Counted from the stretch's first letter, positions 39,101 through 48,200 are shown. The stretch: 64,000 bases of DNA from Pterois miles (GCA_947000775.1 CAMQGK010000154.1:647501-711500), one strand, 5' to 3'. The notes: generated by a model not told the origin, from the letters alone. Numbers and translations: made by a program.

Positions 39101-41830
39101 TATGTCGAAAAGTCATAGTATAGTACGTCGAAAAAAGTCATAAAAAGTCATAGTATAGTATGTCGAAAAAAGTCAAGAAAATGTCATAGTATAGCATGTC
39201 GAAAAAAGTCGAAAAAAAGTCATAGTATAGTATGTTGAAAAAAGTCATAAAAAATGTCATAGTACAGTATGTCGAAAAAAAAAAGAAAAAGTCATAGTAT
39301 AGTACGTCGAAAAAAGTCAAGAAAATGTCATAGTATAGTATGTCGAAAAAAGTCAAAGAAATTATATTATAGTATGTTGAAAAAAGTCATAGTATAGTAC
39401 GTCGAAAAAAGTAAAAAAAATGTCACAGTATAGTATGTCGAAAAAAGTCATAGTATAGTATGTCGAAAAAAGTCAAAAAAAGTCATAGTATAGCATGTCG
39501 AAAAAAAATTCATAGTATAGTAGAAAAAGTCATAAAAAATGTCATAGTACAGTATGTTGAAAAAAGTCATAGTATAGTATGCCGAAAAAAGTCATAAAAA
39601 GTCATAGTATAGTATGTCGAAAAAATCAAGAAAAAGTCATAGTATAGCATGTCGAAAAAAGTCAAAAAAAAGTCAGTATAGTATGTCGAAAAAAGTCGAA
39701 AAAAAAGTCATATTATAGTATGTTGAAAAAAGTCATAGTATAGTATGTTGAAAAAAGTCAAAGAAATCATAGTATAGTATGTCGAAAAGTCATAGTATAG
39801 TATGTCGAAAAAAGTCAAAAATATGTCATAGTATAGTATGTCGAAAAAATTCATAGTATAGTATGTCGAAAAAACTCATAAAAAATGTCATAGTACAATA
39901 TGTTGAAAAAAGTCATAGTATAGTATGTTGAAAAAAGTCATAGTATAGTATGCCGAAAAAAAGTCATAAAAAGTCATAGTATAGTATGTCGAAAAAATCA
40001 AGAAAAAGTCATAGTATAGCATGTCGAAAAAAGTCAAAAAAAAGTCAAGTATAGTATGTCGAAAAAAGTCGAAAAAAAGTCAGTATAGTATGTCGAAAAA
40101 AGTCGAAAAAAAAAGTCATATTATAGTATGTTGAAAAAAGTCATAGTATAGTATGTTGAAAAAAGTCAAAGAAATCATAGTATAGTATGTCGAAAAGTCA
40201 TAGTATAGTATGTCGAAAAAAAGTCAAAAATATGTCATAGTATAGTATGTCGAAAAAATTCATAGTATAGTATGTCCAAAAAACTCATAAAAAATGTCAT
40301 AGTACAATATGTTGAAAAAAAGTCATAGTATAGTATGTTGAAAAAAGTCAAGAAAATGTCATAGTATAGTATGCCGAAAAAAGTCATAGTATAGTATTCG
40401 AAAAAAACAAAAAAAATAAAAAAAGAAAAAGTCATAGTATAGTATGTCGAAAAAATCAAGTAAAAAAGTCATAGTATAGCATGTCGAAAAAACTCATAAA
40501 AAATGTCATAGTACAATATGTTGAAAAAAGTCATAGTATAGTATGTCGAAAAAAAGTCAAGAAAATGTCATAGTATAGTATGTCTAAAAAAGTCATAGTA
40601 TAGTATGTCGAAAAAAAAGTCAAGAAAAAATGTCATAGTATAGTATGTCGAAAAAAGTCATAGTATAGTATGTCGAAAAAAAAAGTCAAGAAAATGTCAC
40701 AGCATAGTATGTCGAAAAAACAAAGTCATAGTATAGTATGTCGAAAAAAGTCAAGAAAATGTCATAGTATAGTATGTCGAAAAAAGTCATAGTATTGTAT
40801 GTCGAAAAAAAAAAAAGTCATAGTATAGTATGTCGAAAAGTCATAAAAAAGTCATAGTATAGTATGTCGAAAAAAGTCATAGTATAGTATGTTGAAAAAA
40901 GTCAAGAAAATGTCATAGTATAGTATGTTGAAAAAAGTCAAAGAAATCATAGTATAGTACGTCGAAAAAAGTCAAAGAAAATGTCATAGTATAGTATGTC
41001 GAAAAGTCATAGTATAGTATGTTGAAAAAAGTCAAGTAAATGTCATAGTATAGAATGTCGAAAAGTCATAATATAAAAATGTCATAGTACAGTATCTTGA
41101 AAAAAGTCATAGTATAGTATGTCGAAAAAAAAAGTCATAGTAAAAAACGTCATAGTACAGTATCTTGAAAAAAGTCATGGTATAGTATGTCGAAAAAAGT
41201 CAAAGAAATCCTAGTATAGTATGTCGAAAAGTCATAGTATAGTACGTCGAAAAATGTCAAAAAAAGTCAAGTATTGTATGTTGAAAAAAATAAAAAAATG
41301 TCATAGTATAGTACGTCGAAAAAAGTCAAGTAAATGTCCTTGTACAGTATGTTGAAAAAAGTCATAGTAAAGTATGTCAAAAAAAGTCATAGTATAGTAT
41401 GTCAAAAAAGTCATAGTATAGTATGTCGAAAAAGTCATAGTATAGTATGTCAAAAAAGTCATAGTATAGTATGTCAAAAAAGTCATAGTATAGTATGTCG
41501 AAAAAAGTCAAAGAAATCATTGTATAGTATGTCGAAAAAGTCAAGAAAATGTCATAGTATAGTATGTCGAAAAAGTCATATTATAGTATGTCGAAATGTT
41601 GACAGACGGGTAGCCCTTTGGTCCGAAATGTTAATGTAGCTCTAGTGAACATGTCATTGATTGAAGGGTTTACATTTGATCATTTATGTTGTCCTACCTG
41701 TCCGTCCCTGTCTCAGCGTCTTCCTGCTGGTCCTGTCGTCCTGCTATCTGGCCTTCAGAGTGTGCGTCTGGAGCAGCAGCTGAGCTTCCTGAGCAGCCAT
41801 CCAACGCTGAGAGAGAGGACCGAGCAATGA
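66..41830 (+). CDS. gramd2a: GRAMD2A (GRAM domain-containing protein 2A), 3' exons, spliced, 5' partial
   Basis: Five exons join in phase: 66-137 (phase 0), 223-282 (phase 0), 2802-2937 (ends phase 1), 4647-4740 (ends phase 2) and 41717-41783 or 41830. The product reads from the end of the GRAM domain (FVSLLSRDSVYDVLRRICTH) through a Ser/Pro linker with LKWRR to a C-terminal membrane helix (LLKLFILLVFLLVLSSCYLA). These match the GRAMD2A family, including the CTHLQ, SLS and YLAFR motifs and an RLEQQL tail. Family knowledge: GRAMD2A is anchored in the ER by this helix. Its GRAM domain binds plasma-membrane PI(4,5)P2, marking ER-plasma-membrane contacts used in store-operated calcium entry. The 5' exons lie left of the window. 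Two oddities are the 37-kb last intron, nearly all satellite, and a frame break after the helix: the RLEQQL tail is in the +1 frame relative to YLAFRV. GRAMD2B is a poorer match, since it lacks the CTHLQ and RLEQQL forms. Confidence 0.88.
223..282 (+). CDS. gramd2a: gramd2a exon: start of linker after GRAM domain
   Basis: This is a 60-nt exon of 20 codons reading VNGKSLSLKQYLEEPSSLSM. It lies between acceptor TTTCTAG and donor GTAACG. It matches the GRAMD2A linker that begins KSLS and has a GEP/EEP-SL segment. It is phase 0 at both ends. The 33-bp minisatellite of the next intron starts within a few bases of this donor, leaving almost no ordinary intron sequence beside the splice site. Confidence 0.85.
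285..2130. repeat. 33-bp minisatellite in gramd2a intron
   Basis: About 50 tandem copies of a 33-bp unit built on TATTTATAGACAGCGTTAAC followed by CTCACATTCACCG. Sites vary in a mosaic: GCG or TTT before TAACC, CATTC, CGTTC or CATTA in the middle, and TATTTATAG or TATTAATAG. The 33-bp period is a multiple of three and one reverse frame has no stop, so long but meaningless open frames (NVRLTLSINTV repeats) run through it. The array is disturbed around 1320-1440 and 1520-1590, where units are collapsed into T/G-rich sequence. Confidence 0.95.
2131..2801. other. unique intron sequence of gramd2a
   Basis: Mostly single-copy AT-rich intron sequence between the minisatellite and the next acceptor (TCTCTTTCAG, ending at 2801). 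I see no coding segment, RNA gene or recognisable mobile element here. Confidence 0.6.
2802..2937 (+). CDS. gramd2a: gramd2a exon: Ser/Pro-rich linker
   Basis: A 136-nt exon (45 codons plus one base) starting DEYPEVLKWRRKPSLPAVSS and ending HTLT plus a G. It is flanked by acceptor TTTCAG and donor GTAGAC. The LKWRR basic patch followed by SLP and DTPFS parallels the EMKWRK, SLSLP and DSTDSFF region of mammalian GRAMD2A. The linker is probably disordered and a phosphorylation target (inference). Read-through of the donor stays open for 36 more codons to a TGA at 3045-3047, followed by an AATAAA at 3165. This could be an alternative 3' end. Confidence 0.88.
3165..3170 (+). promoter_or_regulatory. 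candidate intronic poly(A) signal
   Basis: A canonical AATAAA lies 118 bases after an in-frame stop reached if the donor at 2938 is not used. If functional it would give a short gramd2a mRNA encoding a protein with no membrane helix. It is supported only by the motif and its position, and AT-rich introns contain such hexamers by chance. Confidence 0.3.
3225..3536. repeat. 35-bp minisatellite
   Basis: About nine tandem copies of a 35-bp unit containing GGATGTAGAAGAGGGTCCAG and then TAGAGTCCAGACCAT. The copies are nearly identical. One copy has GGAGGAG for GAAGAG, and one carries a local GGGTCCGGCAGA duplication at 3455-3480. One partial unit recurs at 3841-3902 within the second copy of a larger duplication. 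Period 35 rotates the frame, so the reverse-strand open frames (MVWTLLDPLLHPWSGLYW) are repeat artefacts. Confidence 0.93.
3461..4341. repeat. tandem segmental duplication with 16-bp repeat cores
   Basis: Two consecutive copies of one segment, about 3461-3837 and 3836-4341. Each has, in the same order, the GTCCGGCAGAG start, the 35-bp unit, a TTGTGTCCTGTGCTGTCAGT block, a 16-bp tandem array (TACCGGCTCTGCTAGC), the GCCGGTTGTTTGTGAACAGA block, and the AGATGTGATATGAGCTGCAG end. Array length differs: about five units in the first copy (3573-3657) and about thirteen in the second (3935-4150). The second copy is therefore longer. Confidence 0.9.
4342..4646. other. unique intron sequence of gramd2a
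   Basis: Single-copy intron sequence between the duplication and the acceptor GTGTGCAG (ending 4646). No feature recognised. Confidence 0.5.
4647..4740 (+). CDS. gramd2a: gramd2a exon: juxtamembrane segment and start of TM helix
   Basis: A 94-nt exon completing a GAC codon from the previous exon. It reads DSSLETEKILLTEPVPELGH, then LEYQLLKLFILL with two bases of the last Leu. It ends at donor GTGAGT, a strong consensus. The LLKLF segment matches the start of the C-terminal membrane helix in GRAMD2A (LLKVFF). It is followed by a 36,976-bp intron. Confidence 0.88.
4741..5640. other. 5' end of the 37-kb gramd2a intron
   Basis: Ordinary AT-rich intron sequence with a TATATATATA run near 4905. 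A 12-bp minisatellite (GGTCTCGCCGGT, about eight copies, 5324-5421) is the only tandem structure before the large satellite. The open frames over the 12-bp repeat (AGGL and RDHR repeats) are artefacts of a period divisible by three. Confidence 0.75.
5640..21984 (+). repeat. left arm of 36-kb satellite, forward orientation
   Basis: Tandem array with a unit of about 25 bp: CGACATACTATACTATGAC followed by a run of 5-7 T. Many units are extended by an extra ATGACTTTTT or CTTGACTTTTTT half-unit. Recurrent variants are TGACATA and CAACATA at the CpG, GCTATAC, ACGATAC, CACAC, and ATTTCTTTATGAC. Longer composite blocks recur. A block carrying TTAGTTTTTGCGACATAC is seen near 9,150, 10,155 and 20,690, and near 21,930 beside the axis. 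Another block is shared between 13,396 and 14,908. Irregular T-rich breaks occur at about 16,935-17,105 and 18,806-18,870. Open frames such as MTFFDILYYDFF are repeat artefacts with no start context or homology. Confidence 0.97.
21889..22080. repeat. palindromic axis of the satellite (inverted repeat junction)
   Basis: A 39-bp sequence at 21889-21927 is the exact reverse complement of 22042-22080. It carries the rare variant ATGACTTCATCAACATAC. The two copies are symmetric about 21,984.5, and the sequence between them is also roughly self-complementary, with small differences near the centre. The strand switch is therefore a true inverted duplication and not two unrelated arrays that happen to abut. 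Confidence 0.9.
21985..41597 (-). repeat. right arm of 36-kb satellite, inverted orientation
   Basis: The same satellite read on the other strand: GTCATAGTATAGTATGTCG followed by a run of 4-7 A, with the same extension half-units (GTCATAAAAA, GTCAAGAAAAT) and matching CpG variants (GTTGAAA, GTCAAAA). It ends just before TGTTGACAGACGGG at about 41,598. Composite blocks of about 1 kb are duplicated: 30,768-30,977 and 31,836-32,045 encode identical 69-residue reverse frames 1,068 bp apart, and shorter relatives lie at 32,706 and 35,419. Irregular sequence near 26,126-26,232 and 37,065-37,150 breaks the unit pattern. Confidence 0.97.
41598..41716. other. 3' end of gramd2a last intron
   Basis: About 120 bases of non-repetitive sequence separate the satellite from the acceptor. 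The acceptor is a pyrimidine-rich stretch (GTCCTACCTGTCCGTCCCTG) followed by TCTCAG, ending at 41716. Confidence 0.7.
41717..41830 (+). CDS. gramd2a: gramd2a terminal exon, with frame break after TM helix
   Basis: Joined to the two bases left by the previous exon, this reads LVFLLVLSSCYLAFRV, the second half of the C-terminal membrane helix and the conserved YLAFR. In that frame it continues CVWSSS to TGA at 41781-41783. The +1 frame instead reads RLEQQLSFLSSHPTLRERTE and Q, then TGA at 41828-41830. Known GRAMD2A proteins have YLAFRI-S-RLEQQL, so the two frames look like one original reading frame broken by a single missing base between about 41,762 and 41,766. Either this is a real truncation just after the anchor, which could still be functional, or it is an assembly error. 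The exon is clearly homologous in both frames. Confidence 0.82.
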   Translation, partial: RLPAGPVVLLSGLQSVRLEQQLSFLSSHPTLRERTEQ

Positions 41831-42009
41831 GCCATACCCCGCCCCGCCCCCGCCCCGCCCCCGCCCGCCCCCGCCCGCCCCCGACCCCGACCCCGCCCCC
41901 GCCCCCGCCCGCCCCGCCCCCGACCCCCGCCCGCCCCCGACCACGACCCCCGCCCCCGACCCCGACCCCCGACCCCCGCCCCGACCCCTGAGCAGCCAGC
42001 CAACGCTGA
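41831..42009. repeat. C-rich low-complexity tract with duplicated exon end
   Basis: Irregular CCCGCCCC and CCCCGAC repeats run from about 41,836 to 41,988. Immediately after, 41987-42009 repeats 41788-41810 with 22 of 23 bases the same (CCTGAGCAGC then CATCC or CAGCC then AACGCTGA). So the C-rich tract sits between two copies of the end of the gramd2a coding exon. The complementary strand is G-rich and could form quadruplexes (inference). Confidence 0.85.
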
Positions 42010-42071
42010 CCCCGACCGACGACGACCCCCTACACAGATACAGCCATCAGCCCATAGCTGCTAAACCCCAA

Positions 42072-42112
42072 CCCCCCCCCCCAAAAAAAAAAAAAAAAAA
42101 AAAAAAGTGTCG

Positions 42113-42149
<37 letters not shown>
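42072..42149. repeat. C run, A run and (GT)n microsatellite
   Basis: Eleven C (42072-42082), twenty-four A (42083-42106), a short spacer, then a GT dinucleotide run at 42120-42149. This is simple sequence in the 3' flank or 3' UTR of gramd2a. Confidence 0.95.
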
Positions 42150-42153
<4 letters not shown>

Positions 42154-42574
42154 AACACACCCCACACACTCCCTCTCCTCCACCCCCCCCCGTGTCCTTC
42201 CTTAAACTCTCAAGTAAAAAGGCTTAACCTTAACCTAAGCTAGAATCAGCCTGTACACAGGCAGAAGAATAAGAGGACTCACGGACTCCAGTGTGCAGTT
42301 TGGTGACACCAAGGTGATGATCTGGGACTTCTCTTGACTCCTATAGAGAAAATCAGGACTGTAGTTTAGTGTTCATTCATTAAACCATCAGTGAATTCAT
42401 GTTTCTAAACCACAGCCAGGACTCCTCCTGAAGGAGACCACGAACATGACAACATTCAGTTCAGCTATTTTGTTCTGCCTCACTGAGGCCCGTCCATGGT
42501 TCTGTGGATGGTGTTTCCTGACTTAGTGAGTAGTGTCCCAGAGACTACGTTTGAAATCTGCAACGATGCATTAG

Positions 42575-43110
42575 ACCATTGGTCACCAACAGGCGGACCA
42601 AGTCCGGACCCAGAAGCCGTCCCATACGGACCCGGACCTACAGCCAAAACAGAAGGTTCTGATTTAAAACCTGACGGGGTGCTTCTATTTTAACCGGCGC
42701 AGCTTTTCTCGTCTTTACGGTGGAGGTTTAGAGGATGAGGAAACGCACAGACCAATTGCATGCGAATTCAACCGTCCCACGTGATACGACTCAGCCAATC
42801 AAGTGTGTGCATTCCAGGCGGTAACCATGGCGACCGTACAGTGCAGAGAGATGAGAGTCAGAGGGAAGTTACACATGAAAAGACGACAGAAAGAAAGAAA
42901 GACAGAGATACAGGTAGAAAAACAAAGGCCGATATACAGACGACTGCTCCAGAGATTATTATTTGAACATGCACAATTTTCACATTTTATTTGTTTTCTC
43001 TTATTTTGAAATGCAGCCCTACTTTTATTTAGTTAATGAGAGGACATTCTACATATCTGCAGTCATACATATATGTTCTGTTCTGTTATAGGACAATAAA
43101 TGTTGTCAGA
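42575..43110. mobile_element. probable hAT-like transposon fragment
   Basis: The stretch starting near CATTGGTCACCAACAGGCGG, with a duplicated GGACC-rich segment, recalls the terminal region of hAT-family elements common in fish. The sequence to about 43,100 (including CTTCTATTTTAACCGG and AATAAATGTTGTC) resembles their internal non-coding part. No transposase frame survives, and I cannot define both ends or a target-site duplication. The assignment rests on memory of the family and is weak. Confidence 0.3.
43095..43100 (+). promoter_or_regulatory. candidate poly(A) signal downstream of gramd2a
   Basis: AATAAA on the gramd2a strand, about 1.3 kb after the stop codons. It is a reasonable candidate for the 3' end of the mRNA, but it lies in possible transposon sequence. 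Another AATAAA is at 46,741. Only the motif supports it. Confidence 0.3.
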
Positions 43111-43709
43111 AAGTTTTTGAATCACACTGAATTCATTAGACTTGACAGGCAGGTATTGATTACATGCCGATGTTAATTGGACTACTAGGCTACTTAAATA
43201 TAGATCACACTAAATAGTGAGACAGTATGATCTTCTGGACCTTTGCCTCAAGACATTTTCTCTAACTGGACCTCTTTAAATTTTAGTTGGATAACTCAGA
43301 TATAGGGTATATCTAGTTGGTACCGCTGACTCTGTCTTCCTCTTTTTCCAGGTGTGGAGAGGTGCCTTGCTGGCTGGCCAATCAGAGGACAGGTACCTGA
43401 CACTAAAGCCAATCAGGGAGTAAAGAAGAAAGCTGCACTTACATAGACTTCCCATCAGGGGCGGCGGTGAGCAAAGACAACTCTCAGGAGGACTCCAGCA
43501 GCCGTCAGCAGCTGACCTCTGACCCCGCCGGGACCTGGTTACCATAGAGACGTCACAATAGACAACAGAAACAGTAGGCTGACCTTTGACCTCTGAGGAT
43601 GAGGTGATGGGAGAGGACATGCAGAGGTCATATAGAGGTCAAGAGACTGGAGGGACGACGATATGCTGTAACAACAGATGTAGATTCTTCATGTGAAGCA
43701 GACTGAAAA

Positions 43710-43711
<2 letters not shown>

Positions 43712-43759
<48 letters not shown>
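43712..43759. repeat. (GT)n microsatellite
   Basis: Uninterrupted GT dinucleotide run of 24 units, followed by ACATAGAG. Confidence 0.97.
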
Positions 43760-43761
<2 letters not shown>

Positions 43762-44040
43762 ATAGAGTTTATGGTATGAGGTGTCAAACACGGCTGAAGT
43801 GCATGTATTTGTGTACTTTGGTGAGAAACATATTACGCCTCAGTTGAAGAAGATATGTAGGCAAGTATATAAACCCTTTTAGTGATGACATCATGATGAC
43901 ATCATGGTGTTAGCTGGAGGCTAACGCTAGCAGTGGGCTAAAGCTCCACATCTAAAATGTCATCTTGCTGTTGTTGGCTGCCAGAATCCAGATATCAACA
44001 TCTGAGATGACAAACTGTGATTGGAGGATCTAGAGAGCTA

Positions 44041-44192
44041 CAATATCAGAGAAACCTTCCAGAGATGGAGAGGAAATGATGCTAATATTTAGCCTTCTGC
44101 TAACAGCAGCCGTGAGCCATTGGCTGCTGTTAGCAGAAGGCTAAACTATTAGCATCCCTTTCTCTCATCTCTGAAACTCTTCTCTGATATTG
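44041..44192. repeat. imperfect inverted repeat (hairpin or MITE-like)
   Basis: Two arms of about 70 bases pair around a centre near 44,116. CAATATCAGAGAA at the left end matches TTCTCTGATATTG at the right end. The inner arms AGCCTTCTGCTAACAGCAGC and GCTGCTGTTAGCAGAAGGCT are exact reverse complements. The loop is about ten bases. It could be a foldback element or a local inverted duplication, and no target-site duplication is evident. Confidence 0.85.
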
Positions 44193-46552
44193 TCCGACTC
44201 TTTTTGACTGACTTTACTGAAGGATAGTTAACTATAGTGTCAGACAGCTGCTACTTAGCTAGCTTAGCTAGCCAATTCCTCCATGCTGTCATGAAACAAA
44301 GAAAATGAGGCAAACTTAGCAACTTAGTCGCTATATTTATTTTTATGTTTAGACTTTTCAGACCCCCCCAGCAACTCTTTTTCAAAAAAGTGACTAGCGA
44401 CAAATCTACTAATCTGACTTTTTGTGGTGTTACAGGAGACTTTTGGAGACTCTGATGTGAAAGTGTACGTTACAATTTCAAACACATTGCCCATTATGCA
44501 AATTAAGTGATGATGTCATTCAGCGACTTCTAGTGACTTTTAGGACAGCCAATAGCTACTTTCCTTACTGAGGAGTTGGCAACACTGGGCGAACAAAGTT
44601 GTCCCTCATCTGGTGATAGCACTGAGCTTTCCTACGCTGTGACAAGAGGGTGTGGATGAAGCATTAAGTTGTTAAATTTTAGTCATTTAGCGACTGGCTA
44701 GTTAGCTAGCTACCTTGCTAATTCCACCATGCTACAGAAATAAGCCCAACAGCAGACAGAGTGAGGAGAGCAACTGTTAGTTAGCTAGTTTGTCAGATTC
44801 CAGACAAGCTAGCTAGCTAACTAGCCAGTACTGGTGATAGACTAGCTAGTTAGCTATCATTAGCTAGCTAGCTCCAGCAGCGTATCAGTGGGCTAATCTG
44901 GTCCCATTGGTTAATGTTAACTTTCTTTCTAATCTTGACTTTGAGTGACAGGACAGATTGAGAGAAACTAGTATTTTCTTCAGACATTGTTAAAAAAAAA
45001 AACAAAAAAAAAAAACAAGACAACAGTACTTGCTAGCCAGCGTTAGCTAGCGTGTTCAGAGGATTATTCTGCCTCCACCTAACGCTCCACCTACTAAATA
45101 CCTCACCATGGTTACTAACAGGAAAGGCATCTATATGCACACACAGTTATCTATCAAAGTGTAATGTGTTGATATAACATATGAAGTGAATGTACAGGCA
45201 GGCGAGGCGTATGTTGCACTAAACTACGGTATGACACGCTGTGTGTGCGTTCAGAGGTTTGATCAAATCGTTTGACATCATTAATGGATCCACGTGTATT
45301 TGAAGCTCTGTGATTGGCTGTTTGTTAGTGAAATGCACCATGGGAGTCGTAGCTGACTTCTCTCTTTCACTTATATGTCCACAGGCTTCTTGTAGATTTG
45401 ACTTTTTAGTCAGAGAAGTAGATATTTTATTTCTAACCCATCTGTTCATCTTTTGTTCTGATGAAAAAAATACAAAAAATATCTGTCATTAAAAAGTCGA
45501 AGCTACTTCAACTCCCAGGGTGCCTTTCACAATCAAACAGCCAATCACAGAGCCTCAAATTCATACACAGAAGATAATGATTTCATTCATGTTACAATCT
45601 GCAGCTTAAATGAATGAAATAACCAATTTCTGGGTCAGTTTTACGTGAATTCACGAGATTTCTATCTCAAGACGTGTCATTTAATTGTCCAGGAGACTCC
45701 GGCGCTGTTATGTTGAGAAACTTAAAGTCGCGTTCACACCAAGAGCCACAAGAGTTTTCACCTCACTTTGCTCGCGTTAGTTAAACCGTCGCTATCGTCT
45801 GTTCATTTTAGACCCTCCAGAGAGGAGGAGGAGCTTGTCTCCACGGTTACCATCAATATGAAGAAATCACCACTGGAGCTGCTCTGTTCATGTTGGTGAA
45901 GTCCAGATATGTCAGAGAACCAAACTCCGTCCTGTCTGGGTTCATACCGTCACCTGGTGGTGAGCTGGACTCACATCCAGAACCATCACACTGACTGGAT
46001 CAATACTGAGGTATGAATCCACAATAAACAGACTGAGCTGAGATTTAAGATCAATAACCAGATCAGATGATGCTGAAATGACTCCATCATGATGCTGATC
46101 AGTAAACAGTCTGAACTGATGCTTCGTCAGGTCTTTAAAATGTTTGGATCACTCGAGTAAAAAGCTGGCGCTGCTCTGTGAACGAGCCGTCAGTTATTAA
46201 GTGGAGGAGCTGCAGCTCTTCCCTCCTCACTGCTCTCTAGCGGTTTATATGTTTTTAGATTTAGTGCCAGACTTCAGAATATCACCTGTAAAAAACTAGA
46301 TGATGTCAACGAATAAAGGTTTTAAATGCTGCCTTAAACTGTGGATGGAGCCTCTCCGATGGTCTTTAACAGCGTTTCAGGTGGAGGCTGAACGTTGCTG
46401 CGTAAATCTGTCACTTCCTGTAAACGTGAACTTCCTGCTCCTTTTAGAGGACTTTGGTTTTAATACATTTCAGAGCCAAATCAGTGAAGTGTTGATGTGA
46501 GGAGCCTGTGGAGGACTCCTGAGTGGAAACCAGCTCCAGTAACAGAGGCTTG

Positions 46553-46583
<31 letters not shown>
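46553..46583. repeat. (GATT)n microsatellite
   Basis: About seven to eight uninterrupted GATT tetranucleotides. Confidence 0.95.
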
Positions 46584-48200
46584 AGATGCCCCCGTCATCA
46601 GTAACAGAGGAACACAGAGATGATCAGAGTTCCTATCTGACGTACTTAGAGATACGATGGAGGATGATGCTGATGTTGAATGTCTGAACTGTACTACTGT
46701 ACTGTAATAGTAGTAGTAATACTGTAGTTGTGGCTGTAGAATAAAGACATTAAACCTCCTGACTGGTCTTCAAGTACTTAATTATTAGCATCAACACATC
46801 ATTCACGTACTTATCAATAATTAACACTCACACAGGAGGAAACAGAGCCGGAGCTGGGGACTATTTTCAGCGGCGGATTAATCCACATTTTCCTGAAATA
46901 CTGAAATACTTTTACTCAACGCAGAATACTTTTACTCAATGTAGAATACTTTTACTCAATGTAAGAGTATATTTTATGGTGTAGTAATAGTACAGTACAT
47001 TTACTGCAGTATCAATGCAATATTTTACTTGTAACTAAGTATTTCTACAGTGTTGTATAAGTACTTTTACTTTAGTATCAATGCAGGACTTTTACTTGTA
47101 TTAGTACTTTTACTTGTAACAGAGTATTTCTACAGTGTGGCCTTAGTACTTTTACTTGTAACAGAGTATTTTTATGCTGTGGTATAAGTACTTTTACTTG
47201 TAACAGAGTATTTTTACGGTGTGGTTATAGTATTTTACTGCACTACAGAATCTGAATACTTCCTCCATCGTGAGCTGGAATAAAAAATCTGACTAATATT
47301 AACGATGATAAACTAATGTGATGAATGTAGGATCAGAGGCTTTAATAACTAATAAAATGATCAATATTTCTGACCGTAAACTAAATAAAAGGTGTAGCTC
47401 ACGAGGAGTCTGACCAGATCGGACAGATCGGACGTTTCAACTGAGGCGTCGTGAGGATGAAGAAGTCTTTCACTTCTCTGCTCATCTGGAAGCTGAAAGT
47501 GGAAACACAGAAGCAGTAAAACGCCAGCGAACCGTCACTTCTCTGCTTCACCACATGGAGGCGCTGCAGCAGCTGTTTCAACATCAGCTTCATCAACGAA
47601 GAAACACTGAACGGTGACGTTACACCGACTGAAACCATGTCGACTTCACTTTAATTATCCTGCTTCTCTTTAAATTTATACACTGAAAATGATATTAGAG
47701 AAAAAAATGTCACATACACACTAGTGTATCATCTTATACTAGTATACTATACTGTACTAGTGGAACATCTTATTTTAAAATATATATATTTTTTATTTAT
47801 TAAGTGTATAAAACATTTTAATCTCCATTTCAAATTGAATGCCGTCTGGAAACTTCTGACTTTCTACTTTATTTACTGTAATAAATCGATAAATTTGAGA
47901 GTATGTGAGTTTATAAATAACATGTTGGTTCAATGTGTGTCTGAATGTTACTCAGTACATTCAAATATTTCTATATACCAGATAAATCTAATGACGGGTA
48001 AACTTACGGAGGACGAAATCTGCCAAAATAGAAAAATAAATAATGACTCTACGAATAAATTAATGTCATTAAATGCAGCAAAAATATAAAAATATTACAA
48101 AAGGCATTAATTGCTAAAAAAGACAAACTGATTTTAATTAGCTTCCACTGAATATTCACTCATATTCTCAGAGCTAAACTAGCTGTCCTCTGAGCCGCCG

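Larger units (their letters stand above)
43760..48200. other. intergenic sequence between gramd2a and prr5l
   Basis: No exon with protein homology is recognised. Contents that can be seen are an inverted repeat (44041-44192), GCTAGCTA-rich stretches (44,690-44,880), an A-rich run (44,990-45,015), a GATT tetranucleotide run (46,553-46,583), and loose repeats of a TACTTTTACTTGTAACAGAG motif (46,905-47,230). A 79-codon reverse frame (47399-47638) and several forward frames of 60-120 codons are open, but they lack homology and codon character, so they are not annotated as genes. Confidence 0.6.

Noticed and set aside
5640..41597. The satellite as a CRISPR-like array
   Set aside because: There are no unique spacers: units are contiguous and degenerate, the DNA is vertebrate, and no cas genes are present.
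5864..41639. Dozens of 60-117-codon open frames rich in F, Y, D and T across the satellite
   Set aside because: All follow the 25-bp unit, start and stop at random units, and change frame with each T-run indel. They are not genes.
43276..43620. 114-codon reverse frame as a coding gene
   Set aside because: No homology or splice context is recognised. The region looks like 3' flank of gramd2a.
47399..47638. 79-codon reverse frame beginning MVSVGVTSPFSV as a small gene
   Set aside because: No recognised homology, splice partners or regulatory context. Such frames are expected by chance in this region.
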